From positions 124,001-188,000 of the forward strand of contig JAFIHF010000041.1 in the NCBI GenBank assembly GCA_017848855.1: a stretch of 64,000 bases of DNA, given 5' to 3'. The DNA comes from Rhodanobacter denitrificans. Its GTDB lineage: Bacteria; Pseudomonadota; Gammaproteobacteria; Xanthomonadales; Rhodanobacteraceae. Positions 17,440 through 25,330 of this stretch are shown here, piece after piece (position 1 is the first letter of the stretch; every line of letters starts with the position of its first letter). The notes beneath the pieces were generated by a model. That model made no database searches. It was not told the origin of the DNA and was given only the letters and a program-made list of their open reading frames with translations. The translations under genes and the position numbers were made by a program.

Positions 17440-18168
17440 TCAGCACAGGCCGCCGTTGACGGCGAGCACCTGGCGGGTGATGTAGCCGGCGTCGGCGCTC
17501 ATCAGGAAGGCGACGGCGGCGGCGACTTCCTCCGGCGTGCCGGCGCGTTGCGCGGGGATCGCTTTCAGGATGTCCTCCACCGGCACGTCGGCATCGAGCA
17601 TGTCGGTGTCGATCAGGCCCGGCGCCACGCAGTTCACCGTGATCTTCCTTTTCGCCAGTTCCACCGCCAGCGCCTTGGCGGCGCCGATCACGCCGGCCTT
17701 CGACGCGCTGTAGTTGACCTGGCCGCGGTTGCCGATCAGGCCCGACACCGAGGCGATGCAGACGATGCGCCCCGGCGCGCGGCGGCGGATCATCGGCATC
17801 ACCAGCGGGTGCAGCACGTTGTAGAAACCGTCGAGGTTGGTGCGCAGCACGCGGTCCCAGTCCTCGTCGGCGAGCGCGGGAAACGCGCCGTCGCGGGTGA
17901 GGCCGGCGTTGCAGACCACGCCGTAGGGCGCGCCGTGCTGTTCCACATCGGCTTCCAGCGCGGCGCGGCAGGCGGCGCGGTCGGCGATGTCGAACTGCAG
18001 CACGCGTGCCGCATGTCCCATGCGTTCGATCTCGGTGCGCACCGCCTCCGCTTCGTCGCGCCGCGCGCGGCAATGCAGGACGAGGTCGTGGCCGGCCCGG
18101 GCGAGGCGCAGCGCGATCGCGCGGCCGATGCCGCGGCTGGAGCCGGTGACCAGGATGGTGTCAGCCAT
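17440..18168 (-). CDS. 3-oxoacyl-ACP reductase (FabG-like, aryl-polyene type context)
   Basis: 242-residue short-chain dehydrogenase. The cofactor motif TGSSRGIG is at 8-15, CNAG at 86-89, and the catalytic Ser140, Tyr153 and Lys157 lie in IASVSG and VNYSASKAG. The C-terminus ([15 protein letters not shown]) is FabG-like. It overlaps the upstream dehydratase gene by eight bases. With the dehydratase and the membrane protein it forms a three-gene unit like the ketoreductase-dehydratase part of aryl-polyene/xanthomonadin clusters. Its likely role is NADPH reduction of 3-ketoacyl-ACP chains. Ketosynthases and carrier proteins are absent nearby. Confidence 0.88.
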   Translation of the reverse strand: MADTILVTGSSRGIGRAIALRLARAGHDLVLHCRARRDEAEAVRTEIERMGHAARVLQFDIADRAACRAALEADVEQHGAPYGVVCNAGLTRDGAFPALADEDWDRVLRTNLDGFYNVLHPLVMPMIRRRAPGRIVCIASVSGLIGNRGQVNYSASKAGVIGAAKALAVELAKRKITVNCVAPGLIDTDMLDADVPVEDILKAIPAQRAGTPEEVAAAVAFLMSADAGYITRQVLAVNGGLC

Positions 18169-19024
18169 GCGAGGGTTCCGTTGCGGGCGATTGGAACAAG
18201 GCGCTGGCATCGGGCGGGCTGAACACGGTGAGCCGCGCCTGCGCCAGCACGCCGGGCGCCTCGATGCGGCAGGCGAACACGCCCATGCCGCAGTCGTCGT
18301 GGAAGTCGCGCCGCGCCTCGATCAACAGTTCGCTGCCCGGCGCGAATGTGGCCACGTTGCAGGCGTAGTGGCGGCTGCCGAGCAGGAAGCCCAGCTGCAC
18401 CGGCGCGCCCGCGGCCTTCGCCCGGCAGCCGGCCCAGGCGGCGATCGCCTGCGCCATCAGCTCCACGCCCACCCACGCGGGCAGGTTGCCGTCGGCGTCG
18501 TGGAACAGGCCGGCCGCGGGCACGCGGCAGCTGCACAGCGCGTGCTCGGGGCCGTGCTCCAGCAGCGCGTCGAGCAGGATCATCGCGCCGGCGTGCGGCA
18601 GCAGTTCCGCGATGGGTTGCGGTTCCGGAAGCCGTGGCGCCGTCGGAACGCGATCGTCGGTCTGCCATCCCTGCGATGCCGCCAGCACCAGCCGGCCGGA
18701 GGCGTACGCGGTTTCGCCGTTGCGGTAGGCGAAGTGCAGCTTGCCGTGCGCTTTGTCGTGGCGCAGGCTCAGCGTCACGCGGTCGTCCGGCTGCAGGATG
18801 TGCTGGAACTTCAGCGCTTCCATCGCGCCGCAGTGCGCTGAAGTGCCGAGGCGCGGCGCAGCCAGTTGCAGCGCCCAGCCGACCAGCGCCACGCCGGGCA
18901 GCACCGGCGCCTGCGGGAAATGGCCGGGGAAACAGTCGAGCTCCGCGGGCACCGCGAGCTGCAGCGTGCAGCCGTCGCCGTCGTGCTGCTCGCCGAGGAC
19001 GGTGGGTGCCATGCCTGCGCTCAT
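18161..19024 (-). CDS. Double-hotdog 3-hydroxyacyl-ACP dehydratase (ApeI-like plus ApeP-like fusion)
   Basis: 287 residues holding two hotdog domains. The N-terminal one (about 15-125) carries LDCFPGHFPQAPVLPGVAL, the FabZ/ApeI-type motif. The C-terminal one (about 140-285) carries LLPHAGAMILLDALLEHG and WVGVELMAQAIAAWAG, typical of COG4706/ApeP. In aryl-polyene clusters these are usually two genes, and here they are one protein. The ATG at 19022-19024 overlaps the upstream membrane-protein stop by four bases, and the end overlaps fabG. It should dehydrate 3-hydroxyacyl-ACP during polyene synthesis. The fusion is read directly from one open frame; the biochemical role is inferred. Confidence 0.78.
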   Translation of the reverse strand: MSAGMAPTVLGEQHDGDGCTLQLAVPAELDCFPGHFPQAPVLPGVALVGWALQLAAPRLGTSAHCGAMEALKFQHILQPDDRVTLSLRHDKAHGKLHFAYRNGETAYASGRLVLAASQGWQTDDRVPTAPRLPEPQPIAELLPHAGAMILLDALLEHGPEHALCSCRVPAAGLFHDADGNLPAWVGVELMAQAIAAWAGCRAKAAGAPVQLGFLLGSRHYACNVATFAPGSELLIEARRDFHDDCGMGVFACRIEAPGVLAQARLTVFSPPDASALFQSPATEPSHG

Positions 19025-19563
19025 GCGCCCACCCGCAGCCGCCTGCGCAGCAGCCACTCGCCTGCGAACAATGCGCCCATGATGAAGTACACGATCAGGC
19101 CGTTGTACAGCGTCCACCAGCGCAGCGAGGCCCACAGCGTGAGCGCGGCCGACAGCGCGGCGTTGAACACGAAGAAGCCCGTCCACACCCAGGTGACCTT
19201 GCGCGTGTAGGGGATCGCCGCGGCCGGCAGGTCGGGCTCGCGTGCGCGGGCGATGCGCTCCACCATGGGCGTGCCGGCGACGAGGCTGAGCCCGAAGGCG
19301 AGCAGCAGGAACAGGCTGATCAGCGTGGGATACCAGCGCAGCAGCGAGGACTCGCCGCTGGCCGCCAGCAGCACGCAATAACCCAGCGCCACGCCCAGCA
19401 TCCAGCGCCCGCCCGGCGCGCGCAGCAGCGTCGGCACGCGCAGCAGCCACGCCGCCGCCAGCGCCAGCGCGAACACGTGCGGCGGCACCGTGGCCATGCC
19501 GACATAGACGAGGAACGGATACAGGACGCCGAGCAGCGGCAGCAGGATGGAACGGGGTTTCAT
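19021..19563 (-). CDS. COG4648-like inner-membrane protein
   Basis: 180 residues and strongly hydrophobic, with about five to six predicted membrane segments (LLPLLGVLYPFLVYVGMA, FALALAAAWLL, LISLFLLLAFGLSLVAG, VWTGFFVFNAALSAAL, LIVYFIMGALFAGEW). Proteins of this kind are regularly found in aryl-polyene/xanthomonadin clusters but have no assigned activity. The start MKPRSILLP (ATG 19561-19563) is downstream of the lipoprotein terminator, so a promoter must lie in the ~60 bp at 19564-19622. It is translationally coupled to the dehydratase gene. Confidence 0.7.
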   Translation of the reverse strand: MKPRSILLPLLGVLYPFLVYVGMATVPPHVFALALAAAWLLRVPTLLRAPGGRWMLGVALGYCVLLAASGESSLLRWYPTLISLFLLLAFGLSLVAGTPMVERIARAREPDLPAAAIPYTRKVTWVWTGFFVFNAALSAALTLWASLRWWTLYNGLIVYFIMGALFAGEWLLRRRLRVGA

Positions 19564-19621
19564 GGTTGGCGGCCGCGGTGGCATCACTCGTTTGCAGGCG
19601 AGAGGATGCCATTGTCCGCGC

Positions 19622-19663
19622 CAAAAAGCCGCGAGCCCGGAGGTTTTGCCTCCGGGCTCGCGG
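19622..19663 (-). terminator. Strong terminator of the CsgG-like lipoprotein gene
   Basis: A 15-bp perfect stem (19629-19643/19649-19663) with a 5-base loop is followed on the minus strand by TTTTT. It separates the lipoprotein gene from the three-gene unit downstream. Confidence 0.9.
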
Positions 19664-19695
19664 GTGCCGAACGTTGTGTCGACCGTGCGGCGTCG

Positions 19696-20514
19696 TCAGC
19701 CGCCTTGCACCTTCAACTTGCCGCCCGTGCCCGGGCCGCCCTCGATGTGCTGGGCCTTGTAGTTGCGCACGGACTTGACGAGGTTGTTGTACGAGTCGAC
19801 GAAGGCTGCCACCACCACCTTGCCCTGGGCCGTGTTGGTGTAGGCGCCCAGGCCGCCGCCAGCGGAGCCGCCGAAGAGGGCGCCGAAGCCGCCGAAGTCG
19901 ATGTTCTTGGCGCTGCCCGATGCGGCAGCCACCTGCACGCCGGAGCGGTTGTCGTCGAGGATCAGCATGGTGCTGGCCGACTTGGCGTGCATGCTGCCCG
20001 CCGCCGCACCGGCCACCAGGCCGCCCACGCCGGGAATGAGGCCGGCGAGCGCCGCCGCGCCGCCGCCAGCGTTGCTGTTGGAGAAGGTCACCGACGGCAC
20101 GATGGTGTAGTCGGCCGAAACCATCTGTCCCTTGTGGTAATTCGAACCCTGGCGCAGCTCACCCGATTGCGCGAGCTGGCGCTCCTGCATGGCGGCATTC
20201 AGGCCCGAGCCGCGGTCGACCACCATGAAGCAGTTGGACTGCTGGATGATGAGGCGCAGCACGGGCGTGGTGCCCGGCAGCTGGTACTGCGACGTAAGAA
20301 TGAGATACCAGTTGTCCTGGGTATGTTCGTCCAGCGCGACGGTGCCCAGCGGCGAATCGCAGTGCTCGAGCTGCGAGTTGGCGTTTTGCGAGCTAGCGCC
20401 GGCGGCGCTGCCGGTGGCAGCCGTATTGTCACCACCCATCTGCATGGTGGCGCACGCAGAGATGGCGAGCGGGAGCAATGCGGCAACGGCCAGTCGAGGC
20501 AGTTTCGTTTTCAT
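19696..20514 (-). CDS. CsgG/HfaB-like outer-membrane lipoprotein
   Basis: 272 residues. A lipoprotein signal (AVAALLPLAISAC) gives a lipidated Cys at about 21. The segment NCFMVVDRGSGLNAAMQERQLAQSG is characteristic of CsgG/HfaB-like secretion-channel lipoproteins. A Gly/Ala-rich hydrophobic stretch (ALAGLIPGVGGLVAGAAAG) sits mid-protein, and the C-terminal part contains KVVVAAFVDSYNNLV. CsgG proteins form outer-membrane pores for fibre subunits, but no curli or holdfast genes are nearby, so the function here is unknown. It is a single-gene unit with its own terminator, set inside the aryl-polyene-like gene group. AGGGAA precedes the ATG. Confidence 0.7.
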   Translation of the reverse strand: MKTKLPRLAVAALLPLAISACATMQMGGDNTAATGSAAGASSQNANSQLEHCDSPLGTVALDEHTQDNWYLILTSQYQLPGTTPVLRLIIQQSNCFMVVDRGSGLNAAMQERQLAQSGELRQGSNYHKGQMVSADYTIVPSVTFSNSNAGGGAAALAGLIPGVGGLVAGAAAGSMHAKSASTMLILDDNRSGVQVAAASGSAKNIDFGGFGALFGGSAGGGLGAYTNTAQGKVVVAAFVDSYNNLVKSVRNYKAQHIEGGPGTGGKLKVQGG

Positions 20515-20686
20515 GAATCATTCCCTTGCGCGGATGTGTGGATGACGAGCAAGGGGCGCATTGAACCGTGCGCTCAACAGACTGTATGCAGCCATTTCCC
20601 CTGTTCGGCGCTGCCGGGCACCGGCAGGCGCACGTAGCTTAACAGTGCGTCAGACGGACAAGCTGTAGGAAAAGCCTGACATTCGA

Positions 20687-23077
20687 TCAGGCGGTGCCGC
20701 TTGAATGTTGACGCCGGACACATGGCGCCACTGAACCCGCCCTGCTAGCCGGCACCAACAACGCCGTAAACGCGATGCCCAACAACAACGTCAACCCGAA
20801 ACCCCGCAACGCCGGCAACGAAGAAAGCGACAGCAAGCCAAACGACAGCAACGCCGTCAGCGCGGAAAGCAGCACGCTCGCATACATCGCCCCCGGCCGA
20901 TCGACCGCATGCGGCTCACCCTCGTGCAGGAACACCGCGTAATTCGCGCCCACGCCAAGCACCAGCATCAATGCCATCCAGTGGAACAGGGTCAGCGGCT
21001 GGCCGAGGTAGCCGAGCGCGGCGAGGGTGAGCGCGATGCCGAGCGCCGGCGGCGCCAGCACGCGCGGCGCGCGGCGCCAACCGTAGCGCCAGCCGAACAC
21101 CGGCACGATCAGCAGCATCGCGGCGAGCAGCCACACGCTGGCGTAGCCGCGGTAGCGGCCGAACAGCGCGGACACGCTGGCGGGCTTGTCCACCAGTTGC
21201 ACGCCGGGCAGGCCGGCCGCGGCATGCGCCAGCAGGGCGTCGTCGGCGTCGTCCTGCGGCAGCACCAGCGAGGCGCAGCCTTGCGCATGGCAGCCCATCC
21301 ACAGCTGGCGGAACGGCGTGGACAGCGGCGCCTTCAGCCACTCGTCCAGCTGCAGCGGCGTGCCGGGCCATGCAGCGAGCCAGGCGTCGATGGCGGCGGC
21401 GCGGAAGCCGGCGTCGGCCAGCGTCCGGCGCAGATGCGCGGGATCGTCGAACAGGCGGGCGAGCAGGGCGTGGTCGCGCGCCTGCCGCTGCTGCGAGGGC
21501 AGCATGCCGGCGAGGCCCAGCCAGCCTTCGAGCTTGCCGTCGTCGACCAGGGCTTGCAGCCGCGCCTCCAGCGCTTCTTCACGCTGCAGGGTCTGTTCGG
21601 CATCGTGGCCTTGCACCAGATAGAACTGGCTGCCGTTGCCGAGGCCGGTGATCGCGCGGATCTGCGTTTCCTGCGCGAGCAGGCCGGCAGGCTGCGCAAT
21701 CAGCTGGTGCACGTCGTCGTCGTGGCGCAGTTGCATCCAGCCGGGCAGCGCCACCAACAGCAGGGTCGCTGCCAGCAGCGCGCCGCGCCAACCGTGCGCC
21801 GGCCGGGCCAGCGCATGCTGCAGGGCGCGCGCGCCGCGCACCAGCGCGCCGGTCATCGGTTTGGCCGGGCGCTGCAGCAGGGCGGGCAGCAGCCAGAACA
21901 CGCTGAGGCAGGCGGCGCTCATGCCGCTGATCGCGAACACCGCCATCTGGCGCAGCGCGGGAAACGGCACCAGCCCCAGCAGCGTGTAGCCGAGCAGCGA
22001 GGTGGCCAGCGCCAGCAGCAGGGCGGGGCGTACCTGGCGCAGGCCGCGGCCGGCTTGCCACTGCGCGCCGGCGTTGGCGCGCGCGCTGAGGTACTGGATC
22101 GAGTAGTCCACCGCCTCGCCCAGCAGCGCCGCGCCGAACACCAGGGTGAGCAGGTGGATCTGGCCGAACACCAGCAGCGACACGGTGGTGGCGGCGACCA
22201 CGCCCACCGCGGTGGAGAGGAAGGCCTGCAGCAGCGGGCCGGGCGAGCGGAACACGGCCAGCAGCAGCAGGGCGATGCCGAGCGAGGAGATCCAGCCCAC
22301 CATGTGCACGTCGCGCTCGGCGCCCGCGCGCGCGGCGGCGGCGTAGAACACCGCGCCGGTGCGCAGCAGTTTCGTGCCGGGGTAATCGTGTTCGATCTGC
22401 AGCTCGGCCGTGTGCAGCGCCGCCAGCGCATGGCGCTGCACGGCGTCGTCGTAGGACGAACCCTTGAGCGTGGCGGTGACCAAGACGCAGGTGACGTCGC
22501 CCTGGTGCGCAACCAGCAGATCGTCCTCCGGCAGCAGCGGCGAGCGGCTCCACGGCTGCTGCGCCAGCCAGCGCTGCAGCCAGCCGAACGGATCGTCGGC
22601 AAGCGGCACGCCCACGCCGGTGAGGAAGGGCTCGTTGAGGCGCTGCGCCAGCGCCTGCGCGGGGTCGTAGCCCGGTTGCGCCAGCGCGGCGCGGTCGGCG
22701 TCGGCGAGCAGCCAGTCGCGGTGCGCGAGATACGGCGCGACCATCTGCGCGAGGTCGAACGGCGGCAGCTCGGCGGTGACCGTGTCGAACACCGGCTGCG
22801 CGGCCAGCGCCTTGCCCAGCGCGCGGGCGGCATCCTTGGCGCGCGCGTCGTCGGCGTTTTCCACCAGCAGCACCATGCGGTCGCCGTTGGCGTGGGCGAG
22901 GCGTTCCACCGCGGCTTCGGCCAGCGGGTTCTGTTCGGTGGCCGGCAGCAGCGCCAGCAGGTCGGTCTGGATCGGCAGCGCGCCGCGGCCGAACAGCAGC
23001 CAGGCGCCCAGCGCGGCGACCAGCACGGTGGCGACGGCGAACAGGCCGGCGCGCAGCTTCAATGCCTGCGACGTCAT
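20687..23077 (-). CDS. MMPL/RND-superfamily exporter (aryl-polyene type)
   Basis: 796 residues. One membrane segment near the N-terminus (FAVATVLVAALGAWLLFG) is followed by a periplasmic domain, a block of about five segments (from ISSLGIALLLLAVF), a second periplasmic domain and a final membrane block with LGVGANYAVFLHEGE. This is the pseudo-twofold layout of MMPL exporters. The start overlaps the stop of the LolA-like gene (ATGA), so the two are co-expressed. In aryl-polyene clusters this pair is thought to move the lipid product toward the outer membrane. The C-terminal tail after LLVPASRAG is short and polar. Confidence 0.85.
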   Translation of the reverse strand: MTSQALKLRAGLFAVATVLVAALGAWLLFGRGALPIQTDLLALLPATEQNPLAEAAVERLAHANGDRMVLLVENADDARAKDAARALGKALAAQPVFDTVTAELPPFDLAQMVAPYLAHRDWLLADADRAALAQPGYDPAQALAQRLNEPFLTGVGVPLADDPFGWLQRWLAQQPWSRSPLLPEDDLLVAHQGDVTCVLVTATLKGSSYDDAVQRHALAALHTAELQIEHDYPGTKLLRTGAVFYAAAARAGAERDVHMVGWISSLGIALLLLAVFRSPGPLLQAFLSTAVGVVAATTVSLLVFGQIHLLTLVFGAALLGEAVDYSIQYLSARANAGAQWQAGRGLRQVRPALLLALATSLLGYTLLGLVPFPALRQMAVFAISGMSAACLSVFWLLPALLQRPAKPMTGALVRGARALQHALARPAHGWRGALLAATLLLVALPGWMQLRHDDDVHQLIAQPAGLLAQETQIRAITGLGNGSQFYLVQGHDAEQTLQREEALEARLQALVDDGKLEGWLGLAGMLPSQQRQARDHALLARLFDDPAHLRRTLADAGFRAAAIDAWLAAWPGTPLQLDEWLKAPLSTPFRQLWMGCHAQGCASLVLPQDDADDALLAHAAAGLPGVQLVDKPASVSALFGRYRGYASVWLLAAMLLIVPVFGWRYGWRRAPRVLAPPALGIALTLAALGYLGQPLTLFHWMALMLVLGVGANYAVFLHEGEPHAVDRPGAMYASVLLSALTALLSFGLLSLSSLPALRGFGLTLLLGIAFTALLVPASRAGSVAPCVRRQHSSGTA

Positions 23078-23685
23078 GGGCTGCCGAGCGCGCGCTTTTC
23101 CAGCGCGTCCAGCGGGCCGGCGTCGCGGGTGTGCGCGAAACGGATGTCGGTGCGCGCGCCGTCCTGCATGGCGATGCGGATGCCTTGCAGGTAGTTGTCG
23201 CCCTGCAGCGTGATGCTGCCCAGCACGCGCGCCACGCGTTCCTGCCTGGGCACGAAGCGCAGCGTCCACTGCGCGGGCGTGCCGCTGGCTTCCACGTTGA
23301 ACTGGCGCAGCGCCTCGTCCAGCTTGCCGCCCAGCATGCCTTGCAGCATCTGCGAAACCTGGCTGACGCCACGCTCGCTGCGCACCGGGTGGACGCGGCC
23401 GTCCGCGTCGATGCGCGCGCTGCGGCTGCCGGTGAGCGCCAGGGTTTCCTGGTAGGGCGCGGTGGTCTGCCACAGCATGCCGTGGCCGAGCACGAACAGC
23501 AGCCGGCCTTCGCTCGACTGCGGCTTGTCCAGCGCGGGGTTCTCGCGCGTCTGGGTGAAGTCGGCGCGCACCGCGGCGTGCTTGCCCAGTTCCGCCAGCA
23601 CGCTTTGCAGCAGGGGCTGGTCCGCCTGCGCGAACGCGGCGGCGGCGAAACCGGAAAGCAGGAGGAAGGCGATCAGTCGGCGCAT
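23074..23685 (-). CDS. LolA-like periplasmic carrier protein
   Basis: 203 residues with a signal peptide (IAFLLLSGFAAAAFA, cut before QAD). The LolA-type half-barrel is suggested by VRADFTQTRENP near 39-50, GRLLFVLGHGMLWQTTAPYQETL and GMLGGKLDEALRQF. It is the first gene of a two-gene unit with the MMPL exporter. In aryl-polyene clusters the LolA-like protein probably shuttles the polyene lipid across the periplasm. It is distinct from housekeeping LolA by context and by moderate similarity only. Confidence 0.8.
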   Translation of the reverse strand: MRRLIAFLLLSGFAAAAFAQADQPLLQSVLAELGKHAAVRADFTQTRENPALDKPQSSEGRLLFVLGHGMLWQTTAPYQETLALTGSRSARIDADGRVHPVRSERGVSQVSQMLQGMLGGKLDEALRQFNVEASGTPAQWTLRFVPRQERVARVLGSITLQGDNYLQGIRIAMQDGARTDIRFAHTRDAGPLDALEKRALGSP

Positions 23686-23762
23686 GGATGTCAGGCGGTT
23701 TGCGGTTGCAATCGCGCAGCATACGCAATGCCGCGGCCGCTGGGCAGCGCAGGCTCTAACGA

Positions 23763-23787
23763 GAACGCCGGCGCGAGGCCGGCGTTC
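23763..23787 (-). terminator. Hairpin after leucine dehydrogenase
   Basis: GAACGCCGGC/GCCGGCGTTC stem of 10 bp with a 5-base loop lies 22 bases beyond the stop of the minus-strand gene. There is no clear T-run, so termination is only likely. Confidence 0.55.
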
Positions 23788-23809
23788 AGGTGTTGCGTGC
23801 GGGCGCGGC

Positions 23810-24913
23810 TTACTGCCCGCGCATGCGGCCCTGGAAGCGGGTGCCGCCGTTGCCCATGTGCGGCAGCTTGATCTTGCCGATCGCGCTGATGCGCTCCTCG
23901 GCGAGGCGGTCGGCGGCCTTGTAGGTGGGCACGTTCTGGGTCTTGCTGATCTCGTAGATGCGGCCCAGGTTGTAGTAGATCGTGCGCATCATGCGCATCG
24001 CGCGCTCGCGGTTGTAGCCGTCGATCTCCAGCGACACGTTCATCACGCCGCCGGCATTCACCGCGTAGTCGGGCGCGTACAGCACGCCGCGGCGGGTCAG
24101 CTCGTCGCCGATCGCGTCGGTGGCCAGCTGGTTGTTGGCCGGGCCGCAGATGATCTTCGCCTTGATGCGGTCGATGGTCTTCTCGTTGACGGTGCCGCCC
24201 AGCGCGCACGGCGAGTACACGTCGGCGTCCACGTCGTAGATCTCGTCCAGGCCCACCGCCTCGCAGCCCAGCTCGTCCACGCAGCGCTGCACGGCATCCT
24301 TGTTGATGTCGGTGACGAACACCTTCGCGCCCTGCTCGCGCAAGAGCTTGATGAACTCGCCGCCGACGTGGCCACAGCCCTGCACCGCGTAGCTGTACTT
24401 GCCCACGTCCTCGTTGCCGTACTTGAACTGCAGCGTGGCCATCAGGCCCTGCAGGGTGCCGTAGGCGGTGAACGGCGAGGGGTCGCCCGAGCCGCCGTGC
24501 ACCTGGTGCACGCCGGTGACGTACTCGGTCTCGCGGAACACGTATTCCATGTCGTTGACGTCGATGCCCACGTCTTCGGCGGTGATGTAGCGGCCGTTCA
24601 ACGAGTTGACGAAGCGGCCGAACGCGCGGAACAGCGCCTCGCTCTTGTCCCTGGAGGGATCGCCGATGATCACCGCCTTGCCGCCGCCCAGGTTCAGGCC
24701 GGCCACGGCGTTCTTGTAGGTCATGCCGCGCGACAGGCGCAGCACGTCGTTCACGGCCTCCTGCTCGGTCTTGTACGGCCACATGCGCAGGCCGCCCAGC
24801 GCGGGGCCCAGCACCGTGTTGTGGATCGCGATGATGGCCTTCAGGCCGGCGTCCTTGTTGTGGCAGAAGACGACTTCTTCGTGACCGGTGTTGGCGATGG
24901 TTTCGAAAATCAT
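23810..24913 (-). CDS. Leucine dehydrogenase (Glu/Leu/Phe/Val dehydrogenase family)
   Basis: 367 residues, the usual length. It deaminates leucine, valine or isoleucine to the 2-oxoacid with NAD. GPALGGLRMWPY is the substrate loop. Lys67 (TYKNAV) and Lys79 (LGGGKAV) are the substrate-binding and catalytic lysines. The NAD fold begins near YAVQGCGHVGGEF, and ANNQLA plus YAPDYAVNAGGVMNV close the cleft. The ATG at 24911-24913 gives MIFETIANTGHEEVVF, typical of the family. It feeds the branched-chain oxoacid dehydrogenase whose E1 is encoded at 53.4 kb. Confidence 0.94.
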   Translation of the reverse strand: MIFETIANTGHEEVVFCHNKDAGLKAIIAIHNTVLGPALGGLRMWPYKTEQEAVNDVLRLSRGMTYKNAVAGLNLGGGKAVIIGDPSRDKSEALFRAFGRFVNSLNGRYITAEDVGIDVNDMEYVFRETEYVTGVHQVHGGSGDPSPFTAYGTLQGLMATLQFKYGNEDVGKYSYAVQGCGHVGGEFIKLLREQGAKVFVTDINKDAVQRCVDELGCEAVGLDEIYDVDADVYSPCALGGTVNEKTIDRIKAKIICGPANNQLATDAIGDELTRRGVLYAPDYAVNAGGVMNVSLEIDGYNRERAMRMMRTIYYNLGRIYEISKTQNVPTYKAADRLAEERISAIGKIKLPHMGNGGTRFQGRMRGQ

Positions 24914-25090
24914 TGGTACGGCGACTCCATGGAACGGTGCCCGCGGGCATCCAGGACGGCGGCATCGCAGCGATGGCCGCCGGGGAACAGCAACAGCACG
25001 AATGCATCGCCCCGAACGCGCCGGGGCGACGAACCAAGTCGGCCATTCTAGTACGGCGCCCCGCGCGGCCGTGCCGCGACGCAGCAAGAC

Positions 25091-25283
25091 GGCCGGTTCG
25101 CGTGCGGAACCGGCCGTGCGAAGAGACGCGGCCGGACGCAAGCGCACGCCCGAAGGCGTGCGCTTGCGTCGATGGGCTCAGAGCCTGTGAAAAATTCCGC
25201 ATCGTGCGGAATTTTTCATCGGCACGTCCGGCACATGTCCGTACGTGCCTCCGCGGAGCAGTCACTTGCGTGACTGCTCCGCG
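25091..25283. repeat. Cluster of four strong hairpins in a gene gap
   Basis: Within about 190 bp lie four separate perfect hairpins: 25091-25099/25107-25115 (9 bp), 25138-25150/25155-25167 (13 bp), 25188-25201/25205-25218 (14 bp, AT-rich ends) and 25252-25265/25270-25283 (14 bp). Further weaker repeats (GAGAGTT/AACTCTC) run up to the autotransporter stop at 25331. The gap 24914-25330 otherwise shows no gene. The hairpin at 25188 has T-rich flanks and could terminate the autotransporter transcript. Confidence 0.8.
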
Positions 25284-25330
25284 ACCGGCCATCCGTGGCC
25301 GGGCTGAGAGTTTGAAAAATTCTCGAACTC

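Noticed and set aside
18161..19024. Reading the dehydratase as two separate genes
   Set aside because: There is no stop or ribosome site between the two hotdog domains; one frame covers both.
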